The position numbers were made by a program, and so were the translations under genes. From assembly GCA_014189895.1 (NCBI GenBank), contig BJFQ01000003.1, positions 20,100-84,099 on the forward strand: a stretch of 64,000 nucleotides of DNA. The letters run 5' to 3'. Positions 61,334 through 64,000 of this stretch are shown here, piece after piece (position 1 is the first letter of the stretch; each line of letters begins with the position of its first letter). A model generated the notes under the pieces. The model was given only the letters and a program-made list of their open reading frames with translations, was not told the DNA's origin and did no database searches. The DNA is from Acidobacteriota bacterium. Lineage in GTDB: Bacteria > Acidobacteriota > Holophagae > Holophagales > Holophagaceae.

Positions 61334-63160
61334 TTAGGGAAGAAAAGAATGACCCGACCAATCAGAGAAATTCTTTTGAGCCTCAGGGGAAGCACTCTTG
61401 GCAAACTCTAGTTTTAGGCTCTTCAGGGGGTTTTCAGAGACAACGAGATTAAGCACCTTTTGGCGTCCGCGGTGAGAGGCGACAATTTTGACTGTTTCGC
61501 CTAACTTGGCATCGGCAATGCGCTTATTAACCTCGCTTGCGCTGAGGGTTCTCCATCCATTGACAAAGAGAATTTCATAGCCAACCGAAAGTCCGGCTTG
61601 ATCAGCGGGGCCTCCCGGAATAACAGAACTGATAATATTCGTCCCACCCGAGGATTCGCCTTGAAATCTAATGCCAGCGTAGACTTTCGAGCGCTCGACA
61701 ATCTGGAGATTCTTTTTTTCATCCTCTGATAATCGATCGGTGGGTGTTTCGAATTTAAATTTTAAGCCAAAGACAGAAGCCAAGGTTTTACTGTTGGGTG
61801 CGCTAGATCGGCGAATGTATTGATCCCAAAATGGAGCTGATGGTTTACCCGAAAGTTTCTCATATACTTTTTGAATATCTGCATCTGTGATTCCTTGAGT
61901 TCCGTGGTTAATCCAAAGCTCACGGAAAAGATCTTTTAGCCCCCATTGGCCCTTGCTTCCTTCGACAATTTCAGCCTCCATCAACCAACCCGTTAATTCG
62001 CCGTGATCATAATAGCTAATGGATGAAACTTCGGTCCATTCATTCTGTTGGTAGTAACGGATCCACGTGTCAAAACTCGATTCTTCGAGACTTTGACTCA
62101 AACGACCAGGATGTTGGGCAACCAGGTTCCATAGGTTCTCATACTGTTTTATGGAATATTTCCAAGGGACAACCCCGGCTCGATTGACGATTTGATGTTC
62201 CATGTAAGAAGTAAATCCCTCATGAAACCAAAGCAGTTTGGTGTAATTTTCTTTGGAGTAATCAAAGGGTCCCAGCACAACGTCTTTAATACGTTTGACG
62301 TTCCATGCATGGAAGAACTCATGGGCGACTAGTTGATAGAGGGTGTAATAACCCTCTTCTTTGTCGAATCTGAATGGATCACTCAACAGTGACGTACTCT
62401 GTAGATGCTCAAGACCCCCCCGAGTATTAGGAGAAAATCCAAGAAGAAATACGTATTTTTTGAAAGGAAAATTCCCAAAGATTTTGCCTGTTTCATTGAC
62501 AATCTTTTCTATGTCACGAACGAGACGACTTTCATCACCGTTGTGATCTCCCGTGATCGCCAACTCAAAACGGGCCCCTTGGCTTTCCCATTGATGAGAA
62601 CGGAAGGTGCCTATTTGTATAGGTGAATCTACGAGGAGGTCGTAATTAGCAGCCCGAACCACTCCTTCCTTGTCGAGGAGCCCGCAGGCAATCTTCCAAG
62701 ATGCAGGGAACCCTTTAAACGAGATTTCATAAGGACGCTCTAAGTGATTCGGCGCATACATGAAGGTATTGGTTCCGATGAGATGCGCTTGTGACTCATC
62801 GATATAGTTTTCGCGAACACTCATGAGGTTCCCGTAGACTCGGTAGCGAATAGTCAGGGCACCCTGATGGGGAGGGACTTTCCACTGTTGCTTATCCACC
62901 TTAACTAGTGGTTCGCCTTTAAGGATTTGGACCTGGTCGACGAACTTTGCATAGTCTCGAATCAAATAGCTTCCTGGCGTCCATGCAGGAAGGGCTAAAG
63001 TCCCTCCTTCATTGAGGAGGTCTGAAGGGAGAGTCAGATGGACCTCAATTTGATGCTGGGCCAAGTTGACCGGCAAAATGGTTACTTTGATTGGAGCAAG
63101 CATCGGGGCATCAGCAGCTGACAAGAGGAAACCGAGAGTGAGATAGAAAAAGAAACGCAT
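61334..63160 (-). CDS. M61-family aminopeptidase with PDZ domain
   Basis: A 608-residue exported zinc peptidase of the glycyl aminopeptidase (M61) family. A signal peptide (about 1-17) is followed by an N-terminal beta domain. The catalytic domain has HEFFH (280-284) and LWFHEGFTSYMEH (about 310-322), which supply the zinc ligands and catalytic glutamate. A PDZ domain (about 505-580) has GGPADQAGLSVGYEILFVNG. The likely place of action is the periplasm. Substrates are unknown. Confidence 0.92.
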   Translation of the reverse strand: MRFFFYLTLGFLLSAADAPMLAPIKVTILPVNLAQHQIEVHLTLPSDLLNEGGTLALPAWTPGSYLIRDYAKFVDQVQILKGEPLVKVDKQQWKVPPHQGALTIRYRVYGNLMSVRENYIDESQAHLIGTNTFMYAPNHLERPYEISFKGFPASWKIACGLLDKEGVVRAANYDLLVDSPIQIGTFRSHQWESQGARFELAITGDHNGDESRLVRDIEKIVNETGKIFGNFPFKKYVFLLGFSPNTRGGLEHLQSTSLLSDPFRFDKEEGYYTLYQLVAHEFFHAWNVKRIKDVVLGPFDYSKENYTKLLWFHEGFTSYMEHQIVNRAGVVPWKYSIKQYENLWNLVAQHPGRLSQSLEESSFDTWIRYYQQNEWTEVSSISYYDHGELTGWLMEAEIVEGSKGQWGLKDLFRELWINHGTQGITDADIQKVYEKLSGKPSAPFWDQYIRRSSAPNSKTLASVFGLKFKFETPTDRLSEDEKKNLQIVERSKVYAGIRFQGESSGGTNIISSVIPGGPADQAGLSVGYEILFVNGWRTLSASEVNKRIADAKLGETVKIVASHRGRQKVLNLVVSENPLKSLKLEFAKSASPEAQKNFSDWSGHSFLP

Positions 63161-63223
63161 TGAGGAACCTCCTTGTGGACGGGGGATAAGACATCATTAC
63201 AGGGTAAATCAATCGTTGAATCA

Positions 63224-64000
63224 TTACTCGTACTCGATCGTGGCAGGGGGCTTTGAGGTGATATCAAAAGAAACCCGATTGATGCCTTTCACCTCGTTCA
63301 CTATCCGCTGGGCTACTTTCTCCAAAAGATCATATGGCAATCGAGCCCAATCAGCCGTCATAAAATCCTCGCTGGTTACTGCTCGAAGAGTACACATATA
63401 TTCGTATGTGCGCTCATCACCCATAATGCCTACGGTCTTTACGGGGAGCAACACGACAAAAGCCTGGGCGGTACGCTCATACCACCCCGAGATCACCAAT
63501 TCATGAATAAATATGGCATCAGCTTCTTGCAGAATCCGAACCTTCTCGCGATCAACATGGCCAGGAATTCGGACCGCAAGACCGGGGCCAGGAAAAGGGT
63601 GCCTAGCCACCATTTGGGGGTGAAGCCCAAGCGTTCGACCTACAGATCGAACTTCGTCTTTAAAGAGTTCCCTGAGGGGTTCAACGATCTTTAGTTTTAA
63701 ACGCTCAGGCAGTCCGCCTACATTATGGTGTGATTTGACTAGAACTGCGCCGCCAATACCTTGACTTTCAATGACATCTGGATAAGTTGTCCCCTGTGCT
63801 AAAAATTTAGCATTTAATTTTTTGGCTTCTCGCTCGAAGACCTGAATAAAAATAGCCCCAATTTTTTTACGTTTGAATTCGGGATCACTGACACTCAATA
63901 AGCCATCCAGAAATTCATTGGACGCATCGATCCAATGAATTTGAAGATCAAAAGGCTTGAAGCTTTCTTGGACCTGTAATCGTTCGTTCAACCGCAGAAG
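63224..64000 (-). CDS. guaA: GMP synthase (glutamine-hydrolysing), C-terminal part
   Basis: The last 258 codons of GuaA, which aminates XMP to GMP. The visible part begins near LRLNE, after the PP-loop, and includes [16 protein letters not shown] (about 65-80 of this part) and [10 protein letters not shown]. The C-terminal dimerisation domain has [12 protein letters not shown], ending in the family-typical PPATIEYE. The glutaminase half and PP-loop lie beyond the right edge. Confidence 0.96.
   Translation of the reverse strand, partial: LLRLNERLQVQESFKPFDLQIHWIDASNEFLDGLLSVSDPEFKRKKIGAIFIQVFEREAKKLNAKFLAQGTTYPDVIESQGIGGAVLVKSHHNVGGLPERLKLKIVEPLRELFKDEVRSVGRTLGLHPQMVARHPFPGPGLAVRIPGHVDREKVRILQEADAIFIHELVISGWYERTAQAFVVLLPVKTVGIMGDERTYEYMCTLRAVTSEDFMTADWARLPYDLLEKVAQRIVNEVKGINRVSFDITSKPPATIEYE

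Overview
The window is a gene-dense, non-mobile stretch of a diderm (Gram-negative) bacterial chromosome. The envelope genes show this: Pal, TolB and CpoB, a lipid A aminoarabinose (L-Ara4N) branch, and a class A penicillin-binding protein. Several traits argue against an ordinary proteobacterium: the bacillithiol genes bshC and bshB, a UbiA-type prenyltransferase of the MqnP subtype, a tryptophanyl-tRNA synthetase with the Thermotoga-type iron-sulfur cysteine pattern, a cytosolic-type malate dehydrogenase and a stand-alone Fis-type helix-turn-helix protein. An Acidobacteriota-like or other deep-branching diderm would fit, but I cannot fix the phylum from this sequence. TTG and GTG starts are common, and neighbouring genes often overlap by 1 to 17 bases. 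I saw no transposon, prophage, CRISPR array or clear pseudogene.

Layout. Positions 1-9.8 kb are all on the minus strand: the start of mdh, an L-Ara4N branch (ArnE/F-like subunit, two ArnT-like glycosyltransferases, an ArnA-type dehydrogenase) with a queuosine-precursor transporter inside it, a zinc alcohol dehydrogenase, gpsA, plsY and cinA. From 9.9 to 11.9 kb lies a patch of small genes (orphan, double CDGSH protein, DinB-fold protein, Fis-like regulator, orphan) with two DnaA-box-like 9-mers. From 12.0 to 19.7 kb a plus-strand run reads bshC-bshB-tilS-ftsH-folP-glmM-pdxJ. From 19.7 to 24.0 kb come a SOUL protein, a Xer recombinase, an acyl-CoA ligase and the prenyltransferase. At 24.0-24.7 kb sit two paralogous small membrane proteins, each with its own leader and terminator; these are the most novel-looking genes here.

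From 24.8 to 34.2 kb are ruvB, ispF, alkB, cca, a GNAT, arfB, tRNA-Lys(CUU), trpS, an M50 protease, an FAD oxidoreductase, tlyA and mltG. From 34.3 to 45.7 kb are an amino-acid permease, secA, ndk, proS, a yqeY-type gene, a ferredoxin, thiL, recR, truA, thiD and a dus gene. From 45.9 to 52.7 kb are a DECD-box helicase, a PBP1A, nadK, truB, rbfA and a methyltransferase. From 52.7 to 57.4 kb are pgk, tpiA, a DAHP synthase, secG, tRNA-Leu(GAG) and mutY. From 57.4 to 64.0 kb are cpoB, pal, tolB, a Nudix gene, rnhB, an M61/PDZ peptidase and the 3' part of guaA, all on the minus strand.

Together these are mostly housekeeping functions: envelope building, tRNA and ribosome maturation, DNA repair, central carbon metabolism, thiamine, folate, PLP and isoprenoid synthesis, and redox control with bacillithiol. 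No intergenic gap exceeds 300 bases.
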